DNA of 64,000 bases from Kutzneria kofuensis (GTDB lineage: Bacteria; Actinomycetota; Actinomycetes; Mycobacteriales; Pseudonocardiaceae). Both the position numbers and the translations under genes were made by a program. The notes under the pieces were generated by a model. That model ran no database searches, was not told the origin of the DNA, and was given only the letters and a program-made list of their open reading frames with translations. Location: contig NZ_JACHIR010000001.1 of assembly GCF_014203355.1 (NCBI RefSeq), forward strand, positions 6,078,038 through 6,142,037. The letters run 5' to 3'. Of the stretch, positions 26,612 to 34,938 are shown in pieces (the stretch's first letter is position 1; each line of letters begins with the position of its first letter).

Positions 26612-26944
26612 CTAGTTGCCTGACTGTGCCCGTTCTCGCAGCGCGATCGGCGCGCCGGCCAGGTCCTCCTCGTTGCAGAGCAGCTTGACGTCGTAGTACG
26701 GCGCGTTCTCCGAGTCGTCGTAGTCCAGGTGGATGGCGATCACGTCGATCGGCTCGCCGAGCCACTCCTGTGCCTGCCGCAGCCAGGCCGCGGCCCGCTC
26801 CAGGGCCGCGGGCAGATCGTCGTCCCGGAACTCGACGGGACGGTAGGGGACCCCTTGCACCTGGTCCTTCTGATTCTTCGGGCGGGGCAGGTCGACACCG
26901 ACGCCGGAGTCATCGAGATCCAGGCGGATCAGTTCCTCACTCAC
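26612..26944 (-). CDS. Small acidic protein of unknown function
   Basis: A 110-residue, acidic, soluble protein starting with GTG 26944. I do not recognise a family. The central segment ALERAAAWLRQAQEWLGEP is a probable amphipathic helix, followed by alternating hydrophobic segments (DVIAIHLDYDD, PYYDVKLL). It stands alone between the PheRS-like gene (convergent) and acuC (divergent). Confidence 0.6.
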   Translation of the reverse strand: MSEELIRLDLDDSGVGVDLPRPKNQKDQVQGVPYRPVEFRDDDLPAALERAAAWLRQAQEWLGEPIDVIAIHLDYDDSENAPYYDVKLLCNEEDLAGAPIALRERAQSGN

Positions 26945-26997
26945 CCCTCAAGAGTCCACCAGGCAGGCACACCCGGGCAACCCCGGCGCGTTACGCC

Positions 26998-27003
26998 TAC
27001 CTT
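26998..27003 (+). promoter_or_regulatory. -10 element of a probable leaderless acuC promoter
   Basis: TACCTT matches TANNNT and ends six bases before ATG 27010; no ribosome site is visible for that ATG. Confidence 0.45.
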
Positions 27004-27009
27004 GTGGTC

Positions 27010-28158
27010 ATGGGCAAGCTTGCCGGAGTCGTGTGGGACGACACGCTGCTGGGCTACGACATGGGGGCCGACCATCCGCTGAATCCGGTCCGGTTGGACC
27101 TGACCATGGGCCTGGCGCGGGCCCTGGGCGTGCTGGACGGCGTCGAGCCGGTCAAGCCGGCCCGGGCCACCGAGGACGAGGTCTTACGGGTTCACTCGGC
27201 CGAGTACATCGCCGCGGTGAAGGCCGCCCCGGAGTCGCCGGTCGACGTCGGGCACGGCCTGGGCACGCCGGACAACCCCGTGTTCGCGGGCATGCACGAG
27301 GCCGCCAGCCTGGTGCTGGGCTCCTCGCTGGCTGCCGCGGAGCTGCTGCTGTCGGGGGAGACGGACCGCGTGGTCAACATCGGTGGCGGGCTGCACCACG
27401 CGATGCGCGACGGGGCGGCCGGCTTCTGTGTCTACAACGACTGCGTGGGGGCGATCGACCGGCTGCTGGACCGCGGCATCGAGCGGGTGGCCTACGTCGA
27501 CACGGACGTGCACCATGGCGACGGCGTGCAGGCCGCGTTCTACGACGACCCCCGGGTGCTGACGATCTCCCTGCACCAGCATCCGGCGACGCTGTTCCCC
27601 GGTACCGGTTACGCCCGTGAGCTGGGCGCCGGCGACGGGTACGGCATGTCCGTGAACCTGCCGCTGCCCCCGGGCACCACCGACGAGCACTGGCTGCGGG
27701 CGTTCCACGCCGTGGTGCCGTCGTTGCTGCGTGCGTTCCGGCCACAGGTGCTGGTGACGCAGTGTGGCGTCGACACGCACCGGGACGACCCGCTGGCCCA
27801 CCTCGGGCTGACGGTCGACGGCCACCGGGCGATCTACCAGGCGCTACGCGAGCTGGCGATCGAGCACGGCGGCCGCTGGCTGGCCGTGGGCGGTGGCGGC
27901 TACCAGCTGAGGCGCGTGGTGCCGCGCTCCTGGACGCACCTGCTCGCCACGGCGCTGGACCGCGACCTCCCCGTGCGCACGGAGCTGCCGGGCGACTGGG
28001 CGCAGCGGCTGGGCGTGCCGGACATGACCGACGGCGGCGGCACGTCGTTCCTGCCGTGGTCCGGCGGTGGCGGCGATCCCGTGGACATGGCGGTGCTGGG
28101 CACGCGCCGCGCGGCGTTCCCGCTGTACGGGCTCGACCCTGACGACCCAAGAGACTGA
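27010..28158 (+). CDS. acuC: Acetoin utilisation/histone-deacetylase family protein AcuC
   Basis: A 382-residue zinc-dependent deacylase of the histone deacetylase superfamily. Catalytic features are GGLHHAMRDGAAGFCVYND (paired histidines), DTDVHHGDGVQ (zinc Asp and His) and the second Asp in TQCGVDTHRDDPL. Bacterial AcuC removes acetyl groups from acetyl-CoA synthetase. The next gene, 15 bp downstream, carries a GNAT acetyltransferase domain, so the pair probably forms a reversible protein-acetylation switch. Confidence 0.9.
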   Translation: MGKLAGVVWDDTLLGYDMGADHPLNPVRLDLTMGLARALGVLDGVEPVKPARATEDEVLRVHSAEYIAAVKAAPESPVDVGHGLGTPDNPVFAGMHEAASLVLGSSLAAAELLLSGETDRVVNIGGGLHHAMRDGAAGFCVYNDCVGAIDRLLDRGIERVAYVDTDVHHGDGVQAAFYDDPRVLTISLHQHPATLFPGTGYARELGAGDGYGMSVNLPLPPGTTDEHWLRAFHAVVPSLLRAFRPQVLVTQCGVDTHRDDPLAHLGLTVDGHRAIYQALRELAIEHGGRWLAVGGGGYQLRRVVPRSWTHLLATALDRDLPVRTELPGDWAQRLGVPDMTDGGGTSFLPWSGGGGDPVDMAVLGTRRAAFPLYGLDPDDPRD

Positions 28159-28173
28159 GGCCGAGAGACCGAG

Positions 28174-30780
28174 ATGGACCCGTACGACTACCCGAAGCAC
28201 TGGGAAGCCGATGTCGTGCTGTCCGACGGCGGCACCGTCCACCTGCGACCGATCACCCCGGACGACGCGGACCGGCTGCTGGCGTTCCACGGCCGGCTGT
28301 CCGAGCGCACCCGCTACTTCCGCTACTTCGGGCCGTATCCGCGGATGCCGCAGCGCGACCTGGAGAGGTTCAGCACGGTCGACCACTGCGACCGGGTGGC
28401 GTTCGTGGCGATGCTGGGGCACGACATCGTCGCCGTCGGCCGCTACGACCGGCTCCACGACACCGACTCGGCCGAGGTCGCGTTCGTGGTTGAGGACGGC
28501 CACCAGGGCCGGGGGCTGGGCTCGATCCTGCTGGAGCACCTCGCGGCGGCGGCCCGGGAGAGCGGCCTGACCCGGTTCGTGGCCGAGGTGCTGGCGGAGA
28601 ACGGCCAGATGGTGCGGGTGTTCCGGGACGCCGGCTACCAGATCGCGCGGTCGTTCGAGGAGGGCACGCTGCACCTGGAGTTCGCGCTGGACCCGACGGC
28701 GCAGTCGGTGGCGGTGGCGCGCTCCCGCGAGCAGGCGGCGGAGGCGCGCAGTGTGCGCAACCTGCTCACGCCGAGGTCGGTGGCGCTGATCGGGGCGTCC
28801 ACGGACCACGCCAAGATCGGCCACGCGGTGCTGACGAACCTGCTGGTCGCCGACTTCGCCGGGCCGGTGTACCCGGTCAACCCGGAGCACCGGTCGGTGC
28901 GCGGCGTGCGGGCGTACGCGTCGGTGCTGGACATCCCCGACGACGTGGACCTCGCGGTGGTGGCGATTCCCGCCGCGGGCATCGAGGACGTGCTGGACGC
29001 CTGTCTCGCCAAGGGCGTGAAGGCGCTGCTGGTGGTGTCGACGGTGATGGACCGGGACGCGGAGCGGCACCTCGTGGCGGAGGCCCGTGCGCACGGGATG
29101 CGGGTCGTGGGGCCGAACGCGCTCGGCGTCGTGAACACGGATCCCGAGGTGCGGTTGAACGCCACGCTGGCGCCGAAGTTGCCGGGTCGCGGCCGTACCG
29201 GCTTCTTCTGCCAGTCCGGCGCGCTCGGCATCGCCATTCTGGCCACCGCCGCCGAGCGTGGCCTCGGTTTGTCCACGTTCGTGTCCGCCGGCAACCGCGC
29301 CGACGTCTCCGGCAACGACCTGCTGCAGTACTGGGCCGACGACCCGGCGACCGATGTCGTGCTGCTGTACCTGGAGTCCTTCGGCAATCCGCGCAAGTTC
29401 GCCCGGCTGGCTCGGCGGCTGGGGCGGCACAAGCCGATCGTGGCCGTGAAGACCGGCCGGCACGCGATCAACACCGGGCTGACCGGCACGGTCGCGGTGG
29501 ACGAGGCCAGCGTGCAGGCGTTGTTCGAGCAGACGGGTGTGATCCGGGTCGAGACGCTGGGGCAACTGTTCGACACGGCGTTGTTGCTGGCGCACCAGCC
29601 GCTGCCGGCGGGGCCGCGGGTGGCGGTCGTCGGCAACTCGACGGCGATCGGGCTGCTGGCCGCCGATGCGTTGCTGGCGCAGGGTTTGGAGCTCGCCCGC
29701 GAGCCGGTCGACGTCGGCGCGCATGCGGGACCGGAGGAGTTCGCGGAGGCGGTTCGGTCGACGGCGCAGTGCGAGGACGTGGACGCGCTGGTGGTCGTGT
29801 TCGTGCCGCCGATCGCCATGCCGGCCGCCGGGTACGCCAAGGCGCTGCGCGAGGCAGTCACCGGAAAGCCTGTGGTGACAACGTTCCTCGCGGTCGAGGG
29901 CGTGCCGGACGAGCTGGCGGTGCCCGGCCCGGACGGGTCGCCGTCGCGGGGATCGGTGCCGTCCTATCCGAGCCCGGAACGCGCGGTGTCGGCGCTGGCC
30001 CGGGCCACTCGATACGCCCAGTGGAAGTCCCGGCCTCGCGGCGAGTTCGTGCGGCCGGCCGGCATCGACACCGAGCGGGCGCGTGAGCTGGTGTTGAAGA
30101 CCTCGACCGACGAGGAAGTCGTCGCCTTGCTGGCCTGCTACGGCATCGAGGTGGTGTCGTTCCACACCGTGTCCACTGTGGACGAAGCCGTCGCGGCGTG
30201 CGAGGAGCTGGGCTTCCCGGTGGTGCTCAAGTCCACCAGCGAGCAACTCCGGCACCGCACGGATTTCCTCGGTGTGCGGCTGGATCTGGGCAGCGCCGAC
30301 GCGGTCCGCTCGGCGTACCGGGACCTCGTCGAGGTCTCCGGATCGACGGAGATGTACGTGCAGCGGATGGCGCCGAAGGGCGTCTCCTGTCAGCTGGGGC
30401 TGCAGGACGACCCGTCGTTCGGGACGCTGGTCAGCTTCGGGCTCGGCGGCGTGGTCAGCGACCTGCTCGGCGACCGCGCGTACCGGTCCGTGCCGATGAC
30501 CGACGAGGACGCCGCCGCGCTGGTCCGCGCGCCGAAGGCGGCCCCGCTGCTGGCCGGCTACCGTGGCGGGCGGCCGGCCGACCTGGCCGCGCTGGAGGAC
30601 CTGGCGCTGCGGCTGTCGGCGCTGGCCGAGGACCTGCCCGAGGTGCGGCAGCTGGTGTTGGAGCCGGTGCTGGCCTCGGCGGCGGGCGCGTTCGTCAGCT
30701 CGGCGCGGATCACCGTCGGCGAACCGCCGTCGCAACCGGACACCGGTCCCCGCCGCCTACGGCCGCTCGCCACGGACTAG
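28174..30780 (+). CDS. GNAT acetyltransferase fused to an NDP-forming acyl-CoA-synthetase-like protein
   Basis: An 868-residue protein. Residues about 15-170 form a GNAT domain (AFVVEDGHQGRGLGSILLEHL is the acetyl-CoA-binding loop). From about 185 follow the CoA-binding and CoA-ligase domains of ADP-forming acyl-CoA synthetases (SVALIGASTDHAKIGH, GPNALGVVNT, FFCQSGALGIAIL), and residues from about 640 are the ATP-grasp part. Enterobacterial Pat protein acetyltransferases have the same parts with GNAT at the C-terminus; here GNAT is first, as in other actinomycete versions. The likely role is acetylation of acyl-CoA synthetases, opposed by AcuC. Confidence 0.88.
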   Translation: MDPYDYPKHWEADVVLSDGGTVHLRPITPDDADRLLAFHGRLSERTRYFRYFGPYPRMPQRDLERFSTVDHCDRVAFVAMLGHDIVAVGRYDRLHDTDSAEVAFVVEDGHQGRGLGSILLEHLAAAARESGLTRFVAEVLAENGQMVRVFRDAGYQIARSFEEGTLHLEFALDPTAQSVAVARSREQAAEARSVRNLLTPRSVALIGASTDHAKIGHAVLTNLLVADFAGPVYPVNPEHRSVRGVRAYASVLDIPDDVDLAVVAIPAAGIEDVLDACLAKGVKALLVVSTVMDRDAERHLVAEARAHGMRVVGPNALGVVNTDPEVRLNATLAPKLPGRGRTGFFCQSGALGIAILATAAERGLGLSTFVSAGNRADVSGNDLLQYWADDPATDVVLLYLESFGNPRKFARLARRLGRHKPIVAVKTGRHAINTGLTGTVAVDEASVQALFEQTGVIRVETLGQLFDTALLLAHQPLPAGPRVAVVGNSTAIGLLAADALLAQGLELAREPVDVGAHAGPEEFAEAVRSTAQCEDVDALVVVFVPPIAMPAAGYAKALREAVTGKPVVTTFLAVEGVPDELAVPGPDGSPSRGSVPSYPSPERAVSALARATRYAQWKSRPRGEFVRPAGIDTERARELVLKTSTDEEVVALLACYGIEVVSFHTVSTVDEAVAACEELGFPVVLKSTSEQLRHRTDFLGVRLDLGSADAVRSAYRDLVEVSGSTEMYVQRMAPKGVSCQLGLQDDPSFGTLVSFGLGGVVSDLLGDRAYRSVPMTDEDAAALVRAPKAAPLLAGYRGGRPADLAALEDLALRLSALAEDLPEVRQLVLEPVLASAAGAFVSSARITVGEPPSQPDTGPRRLRPLATD

Positions 30781-30820
30781 ATCCGGCGCAGCCCTTCGGC
30801 GATGTCCAGCCCGCTCACTC

Positions 30821-30826
30821 TAAGCT
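30821..30826 (+). promoter_or_regulatory. -10 element of a probable leaderless promoter for the GntR gene
   Basis: TAAGCT fits TANNNT and ends seven bases before GTG 30834, which has no ribosome site. Confidence 0.45.
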
Positions 30827-30833
30827 TCAAGTC

Positions 30834-31592
30834 GTGCCCACGCCGTCACACCGCGCAGGGGAACCGGTCCGCGCCGGCATTCCCGAGCACGGCCGCGTGC
30901 CCCGGTACTACGCGGTCAAGACGCTGCTGCTGGCGCTGATCGAGGAGTTGGGCGAGGGCGTGGCGCTGCCGTCCGAGCGTGAGCTGGCGGAGCGGTTCGA
31001 GGTGTCGCGGGTGACGTTCCGGCAGGCCGTCAGCGAGCTCGTGCTGGAGGGGCGGCTGGTGCGCCGGCAGGGTTCTGGCACGTTCGTCGCGCCGCCGAAG
31101 CTGGTGCAGCCGCTGGCCTTGGTCAGCTACACGGAGGGCATGCGCAGCCAGGGCGTCGAGCCGAGCCGGTACCTCGTCACCAGCGAGTACATGGCGGCCG
31201 ACGAGCGGCTGGCCGCCGACCTCGGCATCGAGCCCGGCGATCCGGCGCTGCACATCGAACGGGTGCTGCTGGCCGATTCGGAGCGGATCGGGCTGGAATC
31301 GACCTATCTGTCGGCTCGTCGTTTTCCCGATCTGTTGTCCGTGTTCGATCCGGCCACGTCGTTGTACGCGTATTTGACACAGCAGGTCGGTATCGTGCTG
31401 GCACACGCCGAGGAACGGGTGGAGACGGTGCTCGCCACCCCGCGGGAAGCGCTGCTCATCGGCACCAATCCGGCGGTGCCGATGTTGTTGCTGCACCGGT
31501 TGACCAGGGACGATGCGGGCGTGCCGGTGGAACGTGTCCGTTCTCTCTATCGCGGTGACCGTTTCAGCTTCGTAACGCAGCTGAATTTGTGA
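30834..31592 (+). CDS. GntR/HutC-family regulator, DasR-like
   Basis: A 252-residue regulator with an N-terminal winged helix (LPSERELAERFEVSRVTFRQ, GRLVRRQGSGTFVAPPK) and a C-terminal UTRA effector domain (YTEGMRSQGVEPS, ESTYLSARRFPDL, VERVRSLYRGDRFSF). The order and wording follow Streptomyces DasR, which senses phosphorylated amino sugars and binds TGGTCTAGACCA-type dre sites. Such sites occur in this window before a chitinase gene (58918-58963), supporting a DasR-like function. I use no gene symbol because orthology is not proven. Confidence 0.85.
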   Translation: MPTPSHRAGEPVRAGIPEHGRVPRYYAVKTLLLALIEELGEGVALPSERELAERFEVSRVTFRQAVSELVLEGRLVRRQGSGTFVAPPKLVQPLALVSYTEGMRSQGVEPSRYLVTSEYMAADERLAADLGIEPGDPALHIERVLLADSERIGLESTYLSARRFPDLLSVFDPATSLYAYLTQQVGIVLAHAEERVETVLATPREALLIGTNPAVPMLLLHRLTRDDAGVPVERVRSLYRGDRFSFVTQLNL

Positions 31593-31636
31593 CTTCGTTT
31601 CCCTAAGGTCGGCGGCAGGACCTTCAGGGGAGAGCT

Positions 31637-32227
31637 GTGAGCAGAACGAAGACATCCGCGCCGACCACTCGCGGCCGGCGTGTGCCCAAGAACTGGAAGC
31701 CGGTGGGAACCCGCGCGATCGTCGCGTCCGCGCTCATCGCGCTGGTGCTCGTCACCGACGTGCTGGAGACCGTCGCCGACGTCAGCGGCGCCGCCGCGCT
31801 CGACGCCGTGCTGCTGTGGGTGAACGCCGGCGCGCTCGTCGTCGCCGCCGTCGCGTTCATCATGTGGCTGTGGCGGGCGCGGGCCAACGCCGAGCTGCTC
31901 GTCGGGCCGCACGGGCAGCGGCTGACCCGGGAGTGGGTGATCGGCGCCTGGATCTGCCCGGTGGTCAACCTGTGGTTCCCGTACCGGGTCGTCGTCGACG
32001 TGTGGCGGGCCAGCGCCCCCGACCGCGGGAACATCCGCGACGGGCTGGTCGTGTGGTGGTGGATGACCTTCCTGGTGTCGTGGTTGTTCACCCGGTACAT
32101 CACGCTGGCCGGCATCGTCGACGCCGGGCCGCTGGTCGTCTCCTGCGCGCTCGACGTCGCCTCCGGCGTGTTCGCGCTGCTGGTCGTGCGCCGGATCAGC
32201 GACTGGCAGGCGCTGGCCCGCGGATAA
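31637..32227 (+). CDS. DUF4328-type membrane protein
   Basis: A 196-residue protein with four to five hydrophobic segments and the DUF4328 signature WVIGAWICPVVNLWFPYRVV followed by W-rich helices. A basic N-terminus precedes the first helix. GTG 31637 has GGGGAGA upstream. Function unknown; many actinomycetes have several copies. Confidence 0.75.
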   Translation: MSRTKTSAPTTRGRRVPKNWKPVGTRAIVASALIALVLVTDVLETVADVSGAAALDAVLLWVNAGALVVAAVAFIMWLWRARANAELLVGPHGQRLTREWVIGAWICPVVNLWFPYRVVVDVWRASAPDRGNIRDGLVVWWWMTFLVSWLFTRYITLAGIVDAGPLVVSCALDVASGVFALLVVRRISDWQALARG

Positions 32228-32578
32228 CCGGGTCGATCCGCGACCTCCGTGGTCTTCGTGCGCGGGCAGCTCGTGCTGGAGGGCCTGTTGGTGCTGGGCC
32301 ACATCATCGCGCTGGCCGGCGCCGCGGTGCCGTCGGGGAGGGACGTGGCACACCTGCCGTATGGCCGCCCACCGAGCGACTCTCGGTTGCCGGTTCGGGC
32401 CGTGCACAGCCTGCGCTGCCGCGCCGTCAAGGACGGCGCTAGCGGCAAACCGCCCGAAAAGGCACCCCCCGTTGGTGGAGTGATCTTCCTACCTTCGTAG
32501 GGAGCGTTCACACGTGAGAGTTACGCACACTTCGCTTCCAGTCACTTCGGGTGACGGGATCCCTGCGGAGGTGTGTGA
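32228..32578. other. Intergenic region before the M4 protease gene
   Basis: A 351-bp stretch with no credible gene; open frames here lack homology or a ribosome site. A small hairpin CCTAC/GTAGG stands near 32489-32502. The region should contain the protease promoter, but no clear box is visible. Confidence 0.4.
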
Positions 32579-34021
32579 GTGTCACGCAATCGAGTTATCA
32601 CGGGTGCGATGGTCGCCGGTGCGACCGTCGCCGCCATGGCGGCCAGCACGGCCGTCGCGGCGGGCCCGGCCGTCGCGGCGCCCGCGATGCAGCAGCTTGC
32701 CGCGCAGTCCATGCCCTTCGGCAGCGTGGTCCGCTACCAGCAGACGATCGCGGGTGTGCCGGTGTTCGGCGGCCAGCAGATCAAGGTGCTGGACCAGCAG
32801 GGTCAGGTGGTCGCCACCCACGGCCGCACCACGCAGCGCACCGCCGGGCAGTTCCCGGCCACCGACGCCGGCGCGGTCGACACGGCCATCGCCGACGTCG
32901 CGAAGCGCACCGGCAAGCCGGCCGCGCAGCTCATCGCCGACGCGCCGAAGGCGTACTGGTACGACGCCACCCTCGGCGGCGCCAAGGGCGAGCCGGTCGC
33001 CGTGCCCACCTACCAGGTGGTCGTGCACGGGGCGTCCATCGAGGACAAGTGGACCGAGGTGGTGAAGGCCGGCACGCAGCAGGTGATCGCCTCCTGGTCG
33101 GACGTCCACGAGGCGCTCAACCGCGACGTCTGCGACGCCAACCGCAAGGTCGTGTCCGGCACCAACAACTCGGTGCGCTGCGGCACGTCGTTCAAGATCA
33201 GCCGCAAGGAGGGCGGGTCCGCGTCGTCCGTTCAGGACGTCAACAACGTCTACAACTTCTTCGGCGACGCTTCGACCTTCTACAAGAACACCGTCGGCGT
33301 CGACCTGACGTCGCTGATCGGCGCGGACTACCGCGATGGCACCGGCAAGGCGCTGCGCGGCACCGTGCGGATCTGTGTGCGGGACGAGGACTGCCCGTTC
33401 CTGAACGCCTTCTGGGACGGCGAGCAGATGGCCTTCGGCGAGGGCGTCACCACCGACGACATCACCGGCCACGAGCTGACCCACGGCGTCACCCAGCACA
33501 CCTCCGGGCTGGAGGGCGGCCAGGCCGACTCCATCAACGAGGGCCTGTCCGACGTGTTCGGCCAGTTCATCGCCTGGTCCGCGAAGGACCCGAACGTGCA
33601 GGGCGCGAACCGCTGGCAGCTGGGCGCCGGCTCCGCCATCGGCGCCGTGCGCAACATGAAGGACCCGCGCTCGTCCAAGAAGCCGCAGCCGGACCGGGTC
33701 AACGGCCCCGGCTGGGACACGAACAACCCGGACGTGCACATCAACGACGGCGTGATCAACAAGGCCGACTACCTGATCACCGACGGCGACACGTTCAACG
33801 GCCAGACCGTGCGCGGCCTCGGCCAGGACAAGGCCGTGCAGATCTGGTGGGGCGTGGAGAACACCCTCACGCCCAGCGCCACCTTCCACGACGTGGGCGA
33901 CGCGCTGAACTCCTCCTGCAAGGCCCTGGCCCGGGCCCACACCGCCGGCATCACCAGCGACGACTGCACCCAGGTCGGCAAGGCGGTCAAGGCGACGCAG
34001 CTGGACCAGGACGCCAGGTAG
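32579..34021 (+). CDS. Secreted M4 (thermolysin-family) metalloprotease
   Basis: A 480-residue exported zinc protease. A signal peptide ending near Ala-Ala-Pro (about residue 36) is followed by an FTP/PepSY propeptide (VVRYQQTIAGVPVFGGQ), then the mature enzyme. The zinc site is HELTHGVTQH (about 298-307) with the third ligand in NEGLSDVFG, and the catalytic His lies in the later NPDVHINDGV segment. The GTG at 32579 follows GGAGG. It ends before a very strong hairpin. Role: extracellular protein degradation. Confidence 0.93.
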   Translation: MSRNRVITGAMVAGATVAAMAASTAVAAGPAVAAPAMQQLAAQSMPFGSVVRYQQTIAGVPVFGGQQIKVLDQQGQVVATHGRTTQRTAGQFPATDAGAVDTAIADVAKRTGKPAAQLIADAPKAYWYDATLGGAKGEPVAVPTYQVVVHGASIEDKWTEVVKAGTQQVIASWSDVHEALNRDVCDANRKVVSGTNNSVRCGTSFKISRKEGGSASSVQDVNNVYNFFGDASTFYKNTVGVDLTSLIGADYRDGTGKALRGTVRICVRDEDCPFLNAFWDGEQMAFGEGVTTDDITGHELTHGVTQHTSGLEGGQADSINEGLSDVFGQFIAWSAKDPNVQGANRWQLGAGSAIGAVRNMKDPRSSKKPQPDRVNGPGWDTNNPDVHINDGVINKADYLITDGDTFNGQTVRGLGQDKAVQIWWGVENTLTPSATFHDVGDALNSSCKALARAHTAGITSDDCTQVGKAVKATQLDQDAR

Positions 34022-34031
34022 CCCCGGTGTT

Positions 34032-34078
34032 GTGAAAGCTCCCTTCCACGCATCCAGTGCGTGGAAGGGAGCTTTCAC
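34032..34078. terminator. Strong 21-bp hairpin terminator
   Basis: Arms 34032-34052 and 34058-34078 are perfectly complementary over 21 bp (GTGAAAGCTCCC... and its complement) with the loop TCCAG. It is AT-rich at the base and lies ten bases after the protease stop. Confidence 0.85.
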
Positions 34079-34101
34079 CACATCCGGATAGTTAAGCCTT
34101 G

Positions 34102-34132
34102 ACTTGAGTATCGTCGGGGTGGACACTCAAGT
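34102..34132. promoter_or_regulatory. Operator of the ArsR/SRPBCC operon
   Basis: ACTTGAGT (34102-34109) and ACTCAAGT (34125-34132) are perfect inverted copies with a 15-bp spacer, ending two bases before the start codon of the ArsR gene. This is a good autoregulatory site for the winged-helix regulator. Confidence 0.65.
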
Positions 34133-34134
34133 GT

Positions 34135-34461
34135 GTGCTTAACCATGAGCTGGACCGGGTGTTCCAGGCGCTGGCTGACCCGACCCGGCGCGGCCTGGTC
34201 GACCGGCTGACCCGCGGCCCGGCCTCGGTCAGCGAGTTGGCGGCGCCGCTGCCGATCACGCTCGCCGCGGTCGTCCAGCACCTGCAGGCGCTGGAGGCGT
34301 GCGGACTGGTCCGCACCGAGAAGGTCGGCCGGGTCCGCACCTGCCGGATCGACCCGGCGGGCCTGCGGGCGGCCGAGGACTGGCTGCACGAGCGCCGCAC
34401 CGCCTGGGAGCGGCGGCTGGACCGGCTCGCCGACGTACTGGACGAAGGGGACAGGAAATGA
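34135..34461 (+). CDS. ArsR-family transcriptional regulator
   Basis: A 108-residue winged-helix repressor: FQALADPTRRGLVDRLTRGPAS, then ELAAPLPITLAAVVQHLQALEACGLV (recognition helix) and GRVRTCRIDPAGL. No metal-binding cysteine motif is present. It belongs to the SdpR-like group usually paired with an SRPBCC protein, as here: its stop overlaps the next ATG as ATGA. The ACTTGAGT palindrome upstream probably mediates autorepression. Confidence 0.9.
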   Translation: MLNHELDRVFQALADPTRRGLVDRLTRGPASVSELAAPLPITLAAVVQHLQALEACGLVRTEKVGRVRTCRIDPAGLRAAEDWLHERRTAWERRLDRLADVLDEGDRK

Positions 34462-34880
34462 CCGTCAAGCACTCGACGTTCACCATCGACCGGAACTACC
34501 CGCAGCCGCCCGGAAAGGTCTTCGCCGCCTGGGCCGACCCGGCCGTGAAGGCCAGCTGGCTGATGGCCCCAGGGCACCACCACGAGCTGGATTTCCGCGT
34601 CGGGGGCAGGGAAGTCGCCAGCGGCGGGCAGTTGCGGTTCGAGGCCACGTACCGGGACATCGTCGACGGCAAGCGGATCGTCTACTGCGCCACGCTGCAC
34701 GACGGGGACAAACTGTCCACGGTCTCGCAGACCACCGTCGAGTTCATCGCCGACGGCGAGGGCACTCGGCTGGTGCTGGCCGAGCAGGGCGCGTACCTGG
34801 ACGACATGGAGCAGCCGGAATGGCGTGAGCAGGGCGTCAACTCCCAGCTCGACACGCTGGCCAAGCTGCTCGCCGAGTGA
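34458..34880 (+). CDS. SRPBCC/AHSA1-domain protein
   Basis: A 140-residue START-like protein: FTIDRNYPQPPGKVFAAWADPAVKASWL (split near residue 20), a middle beta-sheet (GGQLRFEATYRDIVDGKRIVY) and a C-terminal helix. Such proteins bind small hydrophobic ligands. ATG 34458 has AGGA close by and overlaps the ArsR stop, so the ligand may be linked to the regulator's signal. Confidence 0.88.
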   Translation: MTVKHSTFTIDRNYPQPPGKVFAAWADPAVKASWLMAPGHHHELDFRVGGREVASGGQLRFEATYRDIVDGKRIVYCATLHDGDKLSTVSQTTVEFIADGEGTRLVLAEQGAYLDDMEQPEWREQGVNSQLDTLAKLLAE

Positions 34881-34919
34881 CGCCGGCGCGGCCGTCCACA
34901 GTGGACGACCGCGCCGGCG
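34881..34919. terminator. Bidirectional terminator between SRPBCC and tex
   Basis: CGCCGGCGCGG (34881-34891) pairs with CCGCGCCGGCG (34909-34919), and an inner GTCCAC/GTGGAC continues the stem. It lies between two converging genes. Confidence 0.75.
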
Positions 34920-34938
34920 GGAACTCCTGTGGTTCTGG

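Noticed and set aside
27844-30735. Minus-strand open frame of about 960 codons opposite acuC and the GNAT fusion
   Set aside because: No domain is recognisable and the plus-strand proteins are clearly real; this is a GC-driven shadow.
32249-32500. 83-codon open frame before the M4 protease gene
   Set aside because: No ribosome site and no recognisable motif; the C-terminal half looks non-coding.
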